From contig CAYWFF010000006.1 of the NCBI GenBank assembly GCA_964458085.1, positions 1 to 41,985 on the forward strand: a DNA stretch of 41,985 nucleotides. Direction: 5' to 3'. Under the pieces are notes generated by a model. The model was not told the origin of the DNA. It did not search any database and saw nothing but the letters and a program-made list of their open reading frames with translations. The position numbers and the translations under genes are program-made. Positions within the stretch are counted from its first letter, which is position 1; each line of letters begins with the position of its first letter. The stretch is from CAYWFF01 sp964458085. GTDB taxonomy: Bacteria > Patescibacteriota > Microgenomatia > UBA8517. Positions 32,932 through 40,234 of the stretch are shown piece after piece.

Positions 32932-34326
32932 ATGAAGGGAAAAAAAATTCTTATTATCCATTTTAGAGTCGGAAAAACTGACGGTGTTTCACTTGAGATT
33001 GCAGCTTGGAAAGAAATCCTCGAAAGCTGTGGTGCAAAAGTTTACCTTTGCGGTGGGCAACTAAGCTTTGGAGCTGATTTTGTTATTAAACATTTGGAGC
33101 ACCAGCATGATAAATTAGTATTTTCAGTAAACCAAAACGCTTTTAACGGATTTACTACTCTTACCCCTGAAGCTTTTACAGATGCGTTTTCACTTCTATC
33201 AGCAAGGTTAACCAAAAGTTTTGCGGAAGTATTTGAAAAGGTGAGACCGGATGCGGTTATAATAAGTAATATATTTTCGGTAGGTGCCAATTTGCCCGCA
33301 GCGAATGCTTTAGCCGCGGTTCTTGACCGATATAGTGTTCCGACTTTATTGGTGAATCATGACTTTTACTGGGAGAAAATCCGGAAGAAGAACCCCTCAA
33401 ACCGTTTTATCTCAAACTATTTAAAAAATTATTTTCCGCCTGAGAGAACCTACATGAAGTATGCCGTGATAAACAAAATTGCCCGAAATAAATTTATTAA
33501 GCAAAAAAGAATAGTCCCGGCAATTTTATATGATACGCTAAACTTTAAAAAAGAAATTCCTAAAGATGAATACTATAAAAAACTGTTGACAGAAAAAGGA
33601 GTAAAGGAAAACGATATTGTCGCTCTTCAGGCAACCAGAGTTGTCAGAAGAAAAAACATTGAAATTTCTATTGATTTTATAGCTGAAATGGAGAAACAAG
33701 TAAAAAAAACAGGACCTTTTAATCTTCATGACGGCAGAGTGTTTTACCCGGATAAAAACCGTGTCCTGCTTGTCGAGGCCGGATATGCTGAAAAAACCGA
33801 TGAAGATTATCTGGCAAGACTTATATCTTATGCTGAATCTAAAAACGTTAAATTTATAACTTTAAACGGAAAATTCCGGAACAAAGAAGAGGGACTTATG
33901 CCCATACTTAAACTTCATACCTATTCAGATTTCGTAACGTATCCAAGCGAATATGAAGGTTTCGGAAACCAGTTTTTGGAGGCAATATTTTCTAAAAAAC
34001 CGATAGCATTATTTGAATACCCTGTTTTTAAAAGTGACATAAAATCAAAAGGATTTACTTATATTAGTTTAGGAGACAAGGTGTTCCATTCGGGTGCGGA
34101 CAATTTTGCAAAAATCCCGGAAGGGAAACTAATGAAGGCGGCAGGTCAAATGCTTTATGTTTTAAAAAATAAACGCATTTACGAAGAACACACTTCAGAG
34201 AATTTTAAATTAGGCAGAAAATATTTTTCCTATAATAAAACGCTTAATGTCTTGACAAAACTTCTAAATTTACAGACTTTGGTAAGGCAACAGAAAACAA
34301 CACAGTCATTTCCGCTAATTAGCTAA
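32932..34326 (+). CDS. GT4-like retaining glycosyltransferase
   Basis: The 464-residue soluble protein has a GT-B fold: N-terminal ILIIHFRVGKTDGVSLEIAAWKEIL, a middle VALQATRVVRRKNIEISI segment marking the second domain, and the donor-binding E-x7-E motif from E342 to E350 (YPSEYEGFGNQFLEAI). These are typical of GT4 enzymes. The acceptor is not known. It follows the secreted glycosidase in the same direction and may form part of the surface-glycan region. Confidence 0.85.
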   Translation: MKGKKILIIHFRVGKTDGVSLEIAAWKEILESCGAKVYLCGGQLSFGADFVIKHLEHQHDKLVFSVNQNAFNGFTTLTPEAFTDAFSLLSARLTKSFAEVFEKVRPDAVIISNIFSVGANLPAANALAAVLDRYSVPTLLVNHDFYWEKIRKKNPSNRFISNYLKNYFPPERTYMKYAVINKIARNKFIKQKRIVPAILYDTLNFKKEIPKDEYYKKLLTEKGVKENDIVALQATRVVRRKNIEISIDFIAEMEKQVKKTGPFNLHDGRVFYPDKNRVLLVEAGYAEKTDEDYLARLISYAESKNVKFITLNGKFRNKEEGLMPILKLHTYSDFVTYPSEYEGFGNQFLEAIFSKKPIALFEYPVFKSDIKSKGFTYISLGDKVFHSGADNFAKIPEGKLMKAAGQMLYVLKNKRIYEEHTSENFKLGRKYFSYNKTLNVLTKLLNLQTLVRQQKTTQSFPLIS

Positions 34327-34406
34327 TTTTCAGATACTTTCTTTCTTATTACTTACTTAAACTACATAAAAAAAATGCGATAGTCTGTAATGCTAACGTT
34401 AGTTTT

Positions 34407-34889
34407 ATGGCATCAAAGGAAACTTACATAACCTGGTTGCAGAATGCTCACGCAATGGAGCAGGAGATAGTAAAAGTATTAGAAAACCACAAAAAACAAG
34501 CAGATGGATATCCGGAGCTTGTTGCAAAAATTGACGAGCATTTAGAACTTACTAAGGCTCATGCCGATAAGGTTAAAACGCTTCTTACCGATTTAAATAC
34601 TGATGTATCAGAAATTAAAAGCATGCTGGGGCAAATGATGGGGATAGTGGTGGGTCCGTCAAGCGCGCTTGTAAACGATACTGTTATTAAAAACAACATC
34701 GCAGAATACACTACAGAACATATGGAAATTGCTACATATAGGACACTAATTGCCGCTGCAAATTCTCTTGGGCTGGTTGATTCCATTGTCACTCTGGAGG
34801 AAATTCTTAAAGACGAAGTTGAGATGGCGGAATGGCTTCATGAACGTTTACCCAATATCGTAAGTGACTTTTTAAAAAGAACAGAATAG
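34407..34889 (+). CDS. DUF892 (YciE/YciF-like) ferritin-like protein
   Basis: This 160-residue four-helix protein matches DUF892: YITWLQNAHAMEQEIVKVL, EHLELTKAHADKVKTLL, then IAEYTTEHMEIATYRTLI and LEEILKDEVEMAEWL. The Glu and His residues at helix positions E18, H51 and the E/H in TTEHMEIATY fit a di-iron or metal site. From family knowledge these are stress-induced, with unclear function. A palindrome CTAACGTTAG (34393-34402) lies just ahead of the ATG. Confidence 0.88.
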   Translation: MASKETYITWLQNAHAMEQEIVKVLENHKKQADGYPELVAKIDEHLELTKAHADKVKTLLTDLNTDVSEIKSMLGQMMGIVVGPSSALVNDTVIKNNIAEYTTEHMEIATYRTLIAAANSLGLVDSIVTLEEILKDEVEMAEWLHERLPNIVSDFLKRTE

Positions 34890-34965
34890 GTTTAATATTA
34901 ACTTCTCACAACACTCTTACCGATATCTAGGGCTTACTTCATTTTAGTTTGAGAGAATCTCCTCA

Positions 34966-35064
34966 ATGCAGACAATTCGAAATTTATTCTTAGGGTTCGT
35001 AGTTGCAGTATCTGCGTTTGTAATGTTTGCCGTGCAAATCGTTACAGTCAGCGCGGGATATTAA
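34966..35064 (+). CDS. Tiny 32-residue membrane peptide
   Basis: ATG 34966 opens a 32-codon frame, beginning MQTIRNLFLGFVVAVSAFVM with a single hydrophobic segment of about 20 residues, and ending at TAA 35062-35064. It overlaps by four bases the 3' end of the convergent ArsR gene. No Shine-Dalgarno is clear. A real membrane peptide is plausible, but length alone gives weak support. Confidence 0.4.
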   Translation: MQTIRNLFLGFVVAVSAFVMFAVQIVTVSAGY

Positions 35065-35372
35065 AAACTTTCTATTAAGCTGTAAATTTTTCTACCTTTA
35101 TCCGTAAGAGAGTAAAATACCCATTTACCGTTTTTTTCGCTTTGGACTAAACCTAAGTCTTTTAAGTCTCGTAAGTGATGAGATACAAGGCTTTGGGATA
35201 AATTAAGGATGTTTTGCAATTCACTCACACATAAAGGGGAAGAGAGGAGTATAGACAAAATATTTATTCGGTTTTCTTCAGAAAGTATTTTTAAAGTTAA
35301 ATAAACTGAAGCTACTTTTTTATCTAAAATACTGTTTTCACTTTCTTCAATATCATATGAAAAATTATTCAT
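35061..35372 (-). CDS. ArsR family transcriptional repressor (first copy)
   Basis: The 103-residue winged-helix protein has EENRINILSILLSSPLCVSEL, NLSQSLVSHHLRDLKDLGLV (recognition helix) and NGKWVFYSLTD (wing), the standard ArsR fold. Only one cysteine (LCVSEL) remains, so any metal site must differ from CVC-type sensors. The ATG lies inside its own operator (35355-35374), and TACGAT (35386-35381) is 8 bases upstream. It is divergent from a 65-residue membrane protein gene, its most likely target. Confidence 0.9.
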   Translation of the reverse strand: MNNFSYDIEESENSILDKKVASVYLTLKILSEENRINILSILLSSPLCVSELQNILNLSQSLVSHHLRDLKDLGLVQSEKNGKWVFYSLTDKGRKIYSLIESF

Positions 35373-35374
35373 AT
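35355..35374. promoter_or_regulatory. ArsR operator overlapping the first arsR start
   Basis: ATATGAA (35355-35361), six bases, TTCATAT (35368-35374), with a further TTCATAT half-site at 35376-35382. It has the same arms and spacing as the operator at 38668-38691, and matches the ATATGAA-N6-TTCATAT type known for ArsR/SmtB-family sites. Confidence 0.8.
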
Positions 35375-35425
35375 ATTCATATCGTACTTTAATTACTTGC
35401 TAAAATCTAGTATTTTTTTGCATAT

Positions 35426-35623
35426 GTGAGGCTTAGCGTTTTTGAGTTTTTAAAAATTCACCTTTTAAAAAAAATATTTTTAACGATCGGCTGGGTACCG
35501 TTTACGGAAATTATTTATTTACATATAAGTTTTAAAAATCCAGCTATCGGTACATATAAAGTATCTTTAAACATTTTGCACATCAATTCTAAGACGGGTT
35601 TCTTGTATTTGATGACTAATTAA
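35426..35623 (+). CDS. Small hydrophobic protein divergent from arsR
   Basis: This 65-residue frame begins at GTG 35426 and encodes a basic, hydrophobic protein (FLKIHLLKKIFLTIGWVPFT, then EIIYLHISFKNPAIG). I do not recognise a family. Support comes from a strong intrinsic terminator whose first arm spans its stop codon, and from the ArsR operator in the shared upstream region. One membrane segment is possible at about residues 15-32. Confidence 0.5.
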   Translation: MRLSVFEFLKIHLLKKIFLTIGWVPFTEIIYLHISFKNPAIGTYKVSLNILHINSKTGFLYLMTN

Positions 35624-35649
35624 TCGTCCTAAATTAGTCAGGTTTTTTT
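35614..35649 (+). terminator. Terminator of the small hydrophobic gene
   Basis: GACTAATT (35614-35621) pairs perfectly with AATTAGTC (35632-35639), then AGG and seven T residues (35643-35649). Confidence 0.85.
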
Positions 35650-36006
35650 GAGTATTTTGTTAAATGTATTTTTAGTATTTATTTTTTAATATATTTAATT
35701 TTACTTTTATATTATTTTATACGTATTTTATTAGATATATTATTTATTTTTTTAATTCTAACTTAATTTATTTTATAAAAGTTATTTTTATATTATCGTT
35801 TTTGTTTACTAATAATTTATAGATAAACTATAGGAATTTTCAGTGACTAATTGCAACTCACATTCACACACCCTATAATAATTGCTTCCCCAATATATTA
35901 TCTGAAATTAAAAGCAACAAATTATCCGTAAACTTAAAGATAAATTTGAAGGATTCATAAACACATTCTCTTATTCATCTTTTACAAACAGAAGTTATAA
36001 TTACAT
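35650..36006. other. Extremely AT-rich gene-free tract
   Basis: No gene is visible. From about 35650 to 35835 the sequence is almost pure A and T with long T-runs and TTTTATA-like strings, well above the AT content of neighbouring genes. The rest is ordinary AT-rich spacer ending in TATAAT (35996-36001) ahead of the GerMN gene. Confidence 0.7.
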
Positions 36007-36579
36007 ATGCGCTACATTGTTGGGTTAATTTTTGCAGTCATATTAATATTAGCTTCAGTATATTTTTACAATACTAATATTACACAAACTTCTGACAATA
36101 ATGACGACATCTCACCTTCTCCCGCCCAAGAATTATCGCCAACACCCACCAATGGCCAAAACGGCGATACTGAAGAAATCAAACTATATTTTGTTGGTTT
36201 AGATGGTGAAGGGTTTAGTGGTGAAACTTTTGGCTGTAATGACGTGGTTGTTCCAGTAACGAGGCAAATACCAGCAACCAAAGGGATATTGAGAGCAACG
36301 CTTGATGAACTTCTTTCTGAAAATGAAATGACTGTTTCCTACAATGACAGAGATCTTTATAATGTGTTTTACCGGTCCAATTTACAGGTTGAGAGCGTGG
36401 TCGTAAAAAGCGGTATAGCAACAATTCGCTTGCGTGGAGAATTGACTTTAGGCGGTACGTGCGACAGTCCCCGCGTAGAGGCGCAATTAGTAAAGACTGC
36501 AATGCAGTTTCCAAGTGTTGAATCTGTAGAAATATATATAAACAACCGCACGTTGGGAGATGTTCTTTTCTCACAATAG
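36007..36579 (+). CDS. GerMN domain protein, membrane anchored
   Basis: This 190-residue protein has an N-terminal membrane anchor (about 4-21), a Ser/Pro linker (SPSPAQELSPTPTNG) and an extracellular GerMN domain (about 55-190). That domain has IKLYFVGLD, CNDVVVPVTRQIPAT, VESVVVKSGIATIRLRGEL and the final VESVEIYINNRTLGDVL. In spore formers the domain is in GerM, but it is common in non-sporulating bacteria with unclear role. Two cysteines (FGCNDV, GGTCDSP) could pair. TATAAT ends 5 bases before the ATG, so the mRNA should be leaderless. Confidence 0.88.
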   Translation: MRYIVGLIFAVILILASVYFYNTNITQTSDNNDDISPSPAQELSPTPTNGQNGDTEEIKLYFVGLDGEGFSGETFGCNDVVVPVTRQIPATKGILRATLDELLSENEMTVSYNDRDLYNVFYRSNLQVESVVVKSGIATIRLRGELTLGGTCDSPRVEAQLVKTAMQFPSVESVEIYINNRTLGDVLFSQ

Positions 36580-36649
36580 TTGTTACATCTCTATTACATT
36601 CTTCTTTTAACAAACTTGCACTGCGATGTTCTAATGAGTCAGGAAGGTT

Positions 36650-37735
36650 ATGAAGATTCCGAAGCCTGTAACACGACTTTTGAAAATAAAAGACTCAAGT
36701 CCTCCTGATACTCTTTGTCTTACATTTTACCACCCCACTCGGGAACGATTTACGAGGGATGAATTAAAAAGAGTCAAAGGGTTTCTGCTATCGAGTTTAA
36801 GAGAAAGCATTATCCAAGACACAAATGACGTACTTCATAAAAAAATTTTAGACAGTTCTATGTCAGTGCTTCAGGAAAAAAATGATTGGAAAGAGGGTGT
36901 CGTTGTATTCGGTAGAGTTGTAGGAAATGACAGCTTTATATTGGATGCCGTAGAAGTATTACCTCACACCCCCGTTCGGGAAATCACGATTAATTCCGAT
37001 TACGATTTTGATCAGCTTTTGTGGACAAGCTATTTAGCAGAAAAGACATTGGTTTTATCGATTTCCCGGACAGAGTGCCGCGTGTATTCTTTCCAAACAA
37101 ATGAACTTAAAAAAATTACTGTAAAGCCAAATGACTTTGCACTGAAAAAAGAACATGAATACTTAGCTCAATACAGACCAAGTCGTGAGTCAAGCGTAAT
37201 TCATTCGACAGGTGAAAAGACATTGCAAAAAAGATTTATAAAAGAAAACCAAGAATTCATGCGGGAAGTTGCAACAATTTTGAAAGAAAAAATATTTCAT
37301 AAAGACACCTACCCCATCGTTGTCGTTGCTCACTCTTTAAACTTTTCTGATTTTATAGATGACTGGGCGGAAAAATACCAAAGCGAATTTGGTAACCCGA
37401 CCTTTTTGCTGATGGAAAAAGTACACCAATCGGAAAGTGAATTAAAGAGCGATGTAGCCGGTTTTATAAAAAATCATTTGAAAAAAGAGCATAAAAAAAT
37501 CTATGATAGAGCAAAAGAGCAATATGACACATTTGTAGAAGGCTGGGTGCCTGTGTATGATGCAGCCAAACTCGGAGTGGTTGACAAATTATTTTTAAAA
37601 CCGCATATTGATAATAAGTATCAGGACATAGCACAGGCAACTTTAAGACGTGCAATTGAAAACAGCAGTGAGGTTATATTTATTGATGATGAAACATTGA
37701 TGCTTCCGTCGGCAACGCTAAGGTTTAAAGTATGA
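36650..37735 (+). CDS. Bacterial eRF1/Pelota-like protein (baeRF family, Balon-related)
   Basis: The 361-residue soluble protein has the domain order of bacterial archaeo-eukaryotic release-factor-like proteins. An N-terminal alpha/beta domain is followed by EKTLVLSISRTECRVYSF, the start of the central domain, then ENQEFMREVATILKEKI and PIVVVAHSLNFSDFIDDW. The C-terminal domain has VYDAAKLGVVDKLFLKP, then LRRAIENSSEVIFID and a closing MLPSATLRF, matching the A..GrVD.L...LP...A.LR pattern. No GGQ motif exists, so it is not a peptide release factor. The family includes Balon, which occupies the A site of dormant ribosomes. The gene overlaps an HPF gene by four bases (ATGA), supporting a ribosome hibernation role. 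Confidence 0.75.
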   Translation: MKIPKPVTRLLKIKDSSPPDTLCLTFYHPTRERFTRDELKRVKGFLLSSLRESIIQDTNDVLHKKILDSSMSVLQEKNDWKEGVVVFGRVVGNDSFILDAVEVLPHTPVREITINSDYDFDQLLWTSYLAEKTLVLSISRTECRVYSFQTNELKKITVKPNDFALKKEHEYLAQYRPSRESSVIHSTGEKTLQKRFIKENQEFMREVATILKEKIFHKDTYPIVVVAHSLNFSDFIDDWAEKYQSEFGNPTFLLMEKVHQSESELKSDVAGFIKNHLKKEHKKIYDRAKEQYDTFVEGWVPVYDAAKLGVVDKLFLKPHIDNKYQDIAQATLRRAIENSSEVIFIDDETLMLPSATLRFKV

Positions 37736-38061
37736 ATGTTCAGATAAACGTTGAGGATATGGATTTAACTCCGGACATCGGACGAGTGTTGCAGGAAAAA
37801 TTTATAGTAAAAATAGAAAAATATCTAACTAACTTTAACGAAGATATTAAAACTGCATCTATTAGAATTAAAAAAGGCAGCCGATGGGGATATCGTATTA
37901 ATTTTTCATTATACCTTCCCGAGAAAAAACATATTTTTGCGGAAGAAAAACATGAAGACTTAGCTGTTGCAATAACCCAACTCGAAAAAGAAATAACCCG
38001 TCAGATAAGGGAATACAAAGAACGAATTACTCGCAAACGCAGTGTGGTCTCCTACTCATAA
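37732..38061 (+). CDS. Short ribosome hibernation factor (HPF/RaiA family)
   Basis: HPF/RaiA proteins bind the 30S decoding channel and inactivate ribosomes in stress. This 109-residue protein has the beta-alpha-beta-beta-beta-alpha fold: NVQINVEDMDLTPDIGRVLQ, LTNFNEDIKTASIRIKK, then the YRINFSLYLPEKKHIFAEEK strands and a basic last helix (REYKERITRKR). It is the short form, without the C-terminal dimerisation domain of long HPF, so it cannot itself drive 100S formation by that route. It is translationally coupled to the baeRF-like gene through an ATGA overlap. Confidence 0.85.
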   Translation: MNVQINVEDMDLTPDIGRVLQEKFIVKIEKYLTNFNEDIKTASIRIKKGSRWGYRINFSLYLPEKKHIFAEEKHEDLAVAITQLEKEITRQIREYKERITRKRSVVSYS

Positions 38062-38111
38062 AACCCTAGCTTCCCGGTAAAGATTATTCGGTGTAGGTTA
38101 TAATAACTATT

Positions 38112-38609
38112 ATGACTGATCCTCTATTCTCTAAGAATCCGGATAAAATTGTTATTGCTTATGATTTTAAAGAAAATAAACACTACAGGAATTTAAAGAA
38201 CTTTCGGTTCAGGGTCAGCGTTTACGGAATTCTCTTAGATAAAGAAAACATTTTAATGCAAAGAAATCCTGTTTGTAATAAATTCGGTCTACCGGGAGGC
38301 GGTGTCAACATAGATGAAACAGTTCCTGAGGCATTAATACGTGAATTTAGTGAAGAGACCGGTCTTAGCATAAAAGTCGGTCGCCTACTTCAGGTCGCCG
38401 ATGACTACTTTACCTTGAACGGTGAAGACGCGCATGGAATTCTTATTTTTTATGAAGTATTTAAAGTTGGCGGAAAGTTATTGGTAAACGGTAACAATGT
38501 TGACACAGTTGAAGTCAAGTTCATAAACATCAGTCAACTAAATGAAGGCAATACCCAGAGAATCTTCCTGCAGGAAATAGGTAATATGACAAAAAGTATA
38601 AGAATTTAG
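38112..38609 (+). CDS. NUDIX hydrolase
   Basis: This 165-residue enzyme hydrolyses a nucleoside-diphosphate-linked compound. The Nudix box is complete: G63-x5-E69-x7-R77-E78-F79-S80-E81-E82-T83-G84-L85. The flanking ILLDKENILMQRNP and KFGLPGGGVN are typical. Substrate is not determinable. TATAAT (38099-38104) lies 7 bases before the ATG, predicting a leaderless mRNA. Confidence 0.93.
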   Translation: MTDPLFSKNPDKIVIAYDFKENKHYRNLKNFRFRVSVYGILLDKENILMQRNPVCNKFGLPGGGVNIDETVPEALIREFSEETGLSIKVGRLLQVADDYFTLNGEDAHGILIFYEVFKVGGKLLVNGNNVDTVEVKFINISQLNEGNTQRIFLQEIGNMTKSIRI

Positions 38610-38642
38610 AAGTAAACTTCAGATGTCTTTAAAAGATAGCTA

Positions 38643-38671
38643 TTGTTAAAAGTTGTTTCCCGGTTTACTAT
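38643..38671 (+). promoter_or_regulatory. Promoter of the arsR-thioredoxin-permease operon
   Basis: TTGTTA (38643-38648), exact 17-base spacer and TACTAT (38666-38671). Counting seven bases gives a start at 38678, the A of an in-frame ATG. Confidence 0.65.
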
Positions 38672-38691
38672 ATGAACATGGATTCATATAG
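38668..38691. promoter_or_regulatory. ArsR operator over the -10 box and start codon
   Basis: CTATATGAA-N6-TTCATATAG, a perfect inverted repeat with 9-base arms, covers the -10 box and the first codons of the second arsR gene. Binding would block RNA polymerase directly. Confidence 0.85.
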
Positions 38692-39004
38692 TTGCTGCGT
38701 TGATAATACTAAGGAATTAACAAATGTTGCTAAACTTGCTTCACTTTTAAAACTTGTCGGAGATGAGAACAGATTAAAAATACTGTGCGTATTGCTTCAG
38801 GGAACACACTGTGTCTGCGAAATCACACAACATTTAACGCTATCACAAAGTCTTGCTTCACATCATTTAAAAGACTTAAAAGATGCAGAGCTGGTAGTCG
38901 ATGCTAAAAAGGGTTTGAAAGTATTCTATTCACTAACTTCCCGGGGAAAAGTTATAACCAAACATTTGTTTCAAATTATTAATAAGGAGGTGAAGTCGGG
39001 ATGA
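38678..39004 (+). CDS. ArsR family metalloregulator (second copy)
   Basis: The winged-helix repressor has DENRLKILCVLLQGTHCVCEI, LSQSLASHHLKDLKDAELV and GLKVFYSLTSRG. Cysteines in CVCEI, ILCVL and an N-terminal SYSCC pair could form a thiolate metal or metalloid site. An upstream ATG at 38672 adds two residues, but the predicted transcript starts at 38678, so the start at ATG 38678 is preferred and would be leaderless. It overlaps the thioredoxin-like gene by four bases (ATGA). It should repress this operon through the operator at 38668-38691. Confidence 0.92.
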   Translation: MDSYSCCVDNTKELTNVAKLASLLKLVGDENRLKILCVLLQGTHCVCEITQHLTLSQSLASHHLKDLKDAELVVDAKKGLKVFYSLTSRGKVITKHLFQIINKEVKSG

Positions 39005-39252
39005 AAATTGAAGTTGTCGGTTCGGGTTGTCCTACGTGTAAAAATCTTTACGAAATAAGTCAAAAAGCAGTCAAGGAATTGGAGATAGAGTGTGACGTTG
39101 ATTATGTTTCCGGAGACATAGGTATAAAAAGACTGGTTGCACTCGGTGCAATGTCGAGTCCACTTCTTGTTGTTAATGGGAAAATTGCTTATATGGGTTA
39201 TATTCCAGATATTGAAAAAATCAAAAACGTCATAAAGGAAGCACTTTTATAA
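39001..39252 (+). CDS. Small thioredoxin-like redox-active disulfide protein
   Basis: This 83-residue minimal thioredoxin fold has the active-site motif C10-P-T-C13 (GSGCPTCKNL), followed by a SPLLVVNGK cis-Pro loop. It matches the small thioredoxin-like proteins (MTH895 type) often encoded beside this class of permease. The Shine-Dalgarno AAGGAGGTGA lies 7 bases upstream, inside the arsR gene. Its stop overlaps the permease start by one base (TAATG). Confidence 0.92.
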   Translation: MKIEVVGSGCPTCKNLYEISQKAVKELEIECDVDYVSGDIGIKRLVALGAMSSPLLVVNGKIAYMGYIPDIEKIKNVIKEALL

Positions 39253-40232
39253 TGGATATTTTCCGACCGTACCAAATGTTTGCCGATAGAGCAACCTACT
39301 CATGGGTTGACATCACTCCGGGGTCATTTTGGGGAAATGCTGTGAATTTTTTCATTTATGATCTTTTGAAAATCACAACTCTGCTTCTTTTGGTAACTTT
39401 TATTATGGCGGTAACCAGGTATTATTTTCCGTTAGAAAAAGTACGGGAAATTCTAACACAAAGAAGATGGTATGGTTTAAATTATCTTTTGGCAGCGCTT
39501 CTGGGTGTTGTCACACCTTTCTGTTCGTGTTCTTCTATCCCGCTTTTTATCGGTTTTTTATCAGCAGGAATTCCCTTGGGTGTAACATTTGCGTTTTTAA
39601 TTAGTTCACCATTGGTGAATGAAGCCTCACTTTATTTATTTCCTGCAATTTTCGGAATTAAAACCACTTTACTATATAATTTTGTCGGTGTAGGAATTGC
39701 AGTCATGGGCGGAGTAATTATCCAAAAGTTGGGAATGGAAAAGTACGTCCGTGAGGAGTTTATAAATATTAATTCCAAAAATACGAAAGACGTTGGAAAT
39801 TCAATTGCTGCCGTACCATTCAAAATTCTTGCAAAGCGGTGGTTGGCTGAATCGTTTGGTATCATTAAAAAAGTATTTCCATATGTTTTGTTGGGTGTGG
39901 CGTTAGGGGCGATAATTCATGGTTTTGTTCCTGAAAGCTATATTACAAACACCCTTTCTCAAAAATCCTGGTGGGTAGTTCCTTCTGCAGTTATTGTGGG
40001 AGCGCCGCTTTATGCCAATTCAATTGGAGTAATTCCTATTGTAGAAGCATTAATTGCCAAAGGGATTCCTATGGGAACGGTTCTTGCCTTTATGACAGCA
40101 ACGGTAACCATATCAATTCCGGAAGGTTTAATGCTTGCGAGGTTAATGAAACGGGAACTTTTGGCTATGTTTTTCCTTATAACAATAAGCGGGATTGTAT
40201 TGATGGGGTATTTATTTAATTTGATTCTGTGA
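39252..40232 (+). CDS. Permease of the ArsP/DUF318 family
   Basis: The 326-residue protein has about eight membrane segments and the family motif PFCSCSSIPLFIGFLSAGIP (three cysteines in CSCSS context), with SSPLVNEASL after it and the second-half repeat VGAPLYANSIGVIPI. Members include ArsP, an efflux permease for organoarsenicals, and related metal-linked transporters. With an ArsR repressor and a CPTC thioredoxin-like protein in one overlapping operon, efflux of a thiol-reactive metalloid is likely, though the exact substrate is unknown. Confidence 0.9.
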   Translation: MDIFRPYQMFADRATYSWVDITPGSFWGNAVNFFIYDLLKITTLLLLVTFIMAVTRYYFPLEKVREILTQRRWYGLNYLLAALLGVVTPFCSCSSIPLFIGFLSAGIPLGVTFAFLISSPLVNEASLYLFPAIFGIKTTLLYNFVGVGIAVMGGVIIQKLGMEKYVREEFININSKNTKDVGNSIAAVPFKILAKRWLAESFGIIKKVFPYVLLGVALGAIIHGFVPESYITNTLSQKSWWVVPSAVIVGAPLYANSIGVIPIVEALIAKGIPMGTVLAFMTATVTISIPEGLMLARLMKRELLAMFFLITISGIVLMGYLFNLIL

Positions 40233-40234
40233 AT

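Noticed and set aside
34393..34402. Palindrome CTAACGTTAG ahead of the DUF892 gene
   Set aside because: Ten-base palindromes are common by chance and no second copy was found.
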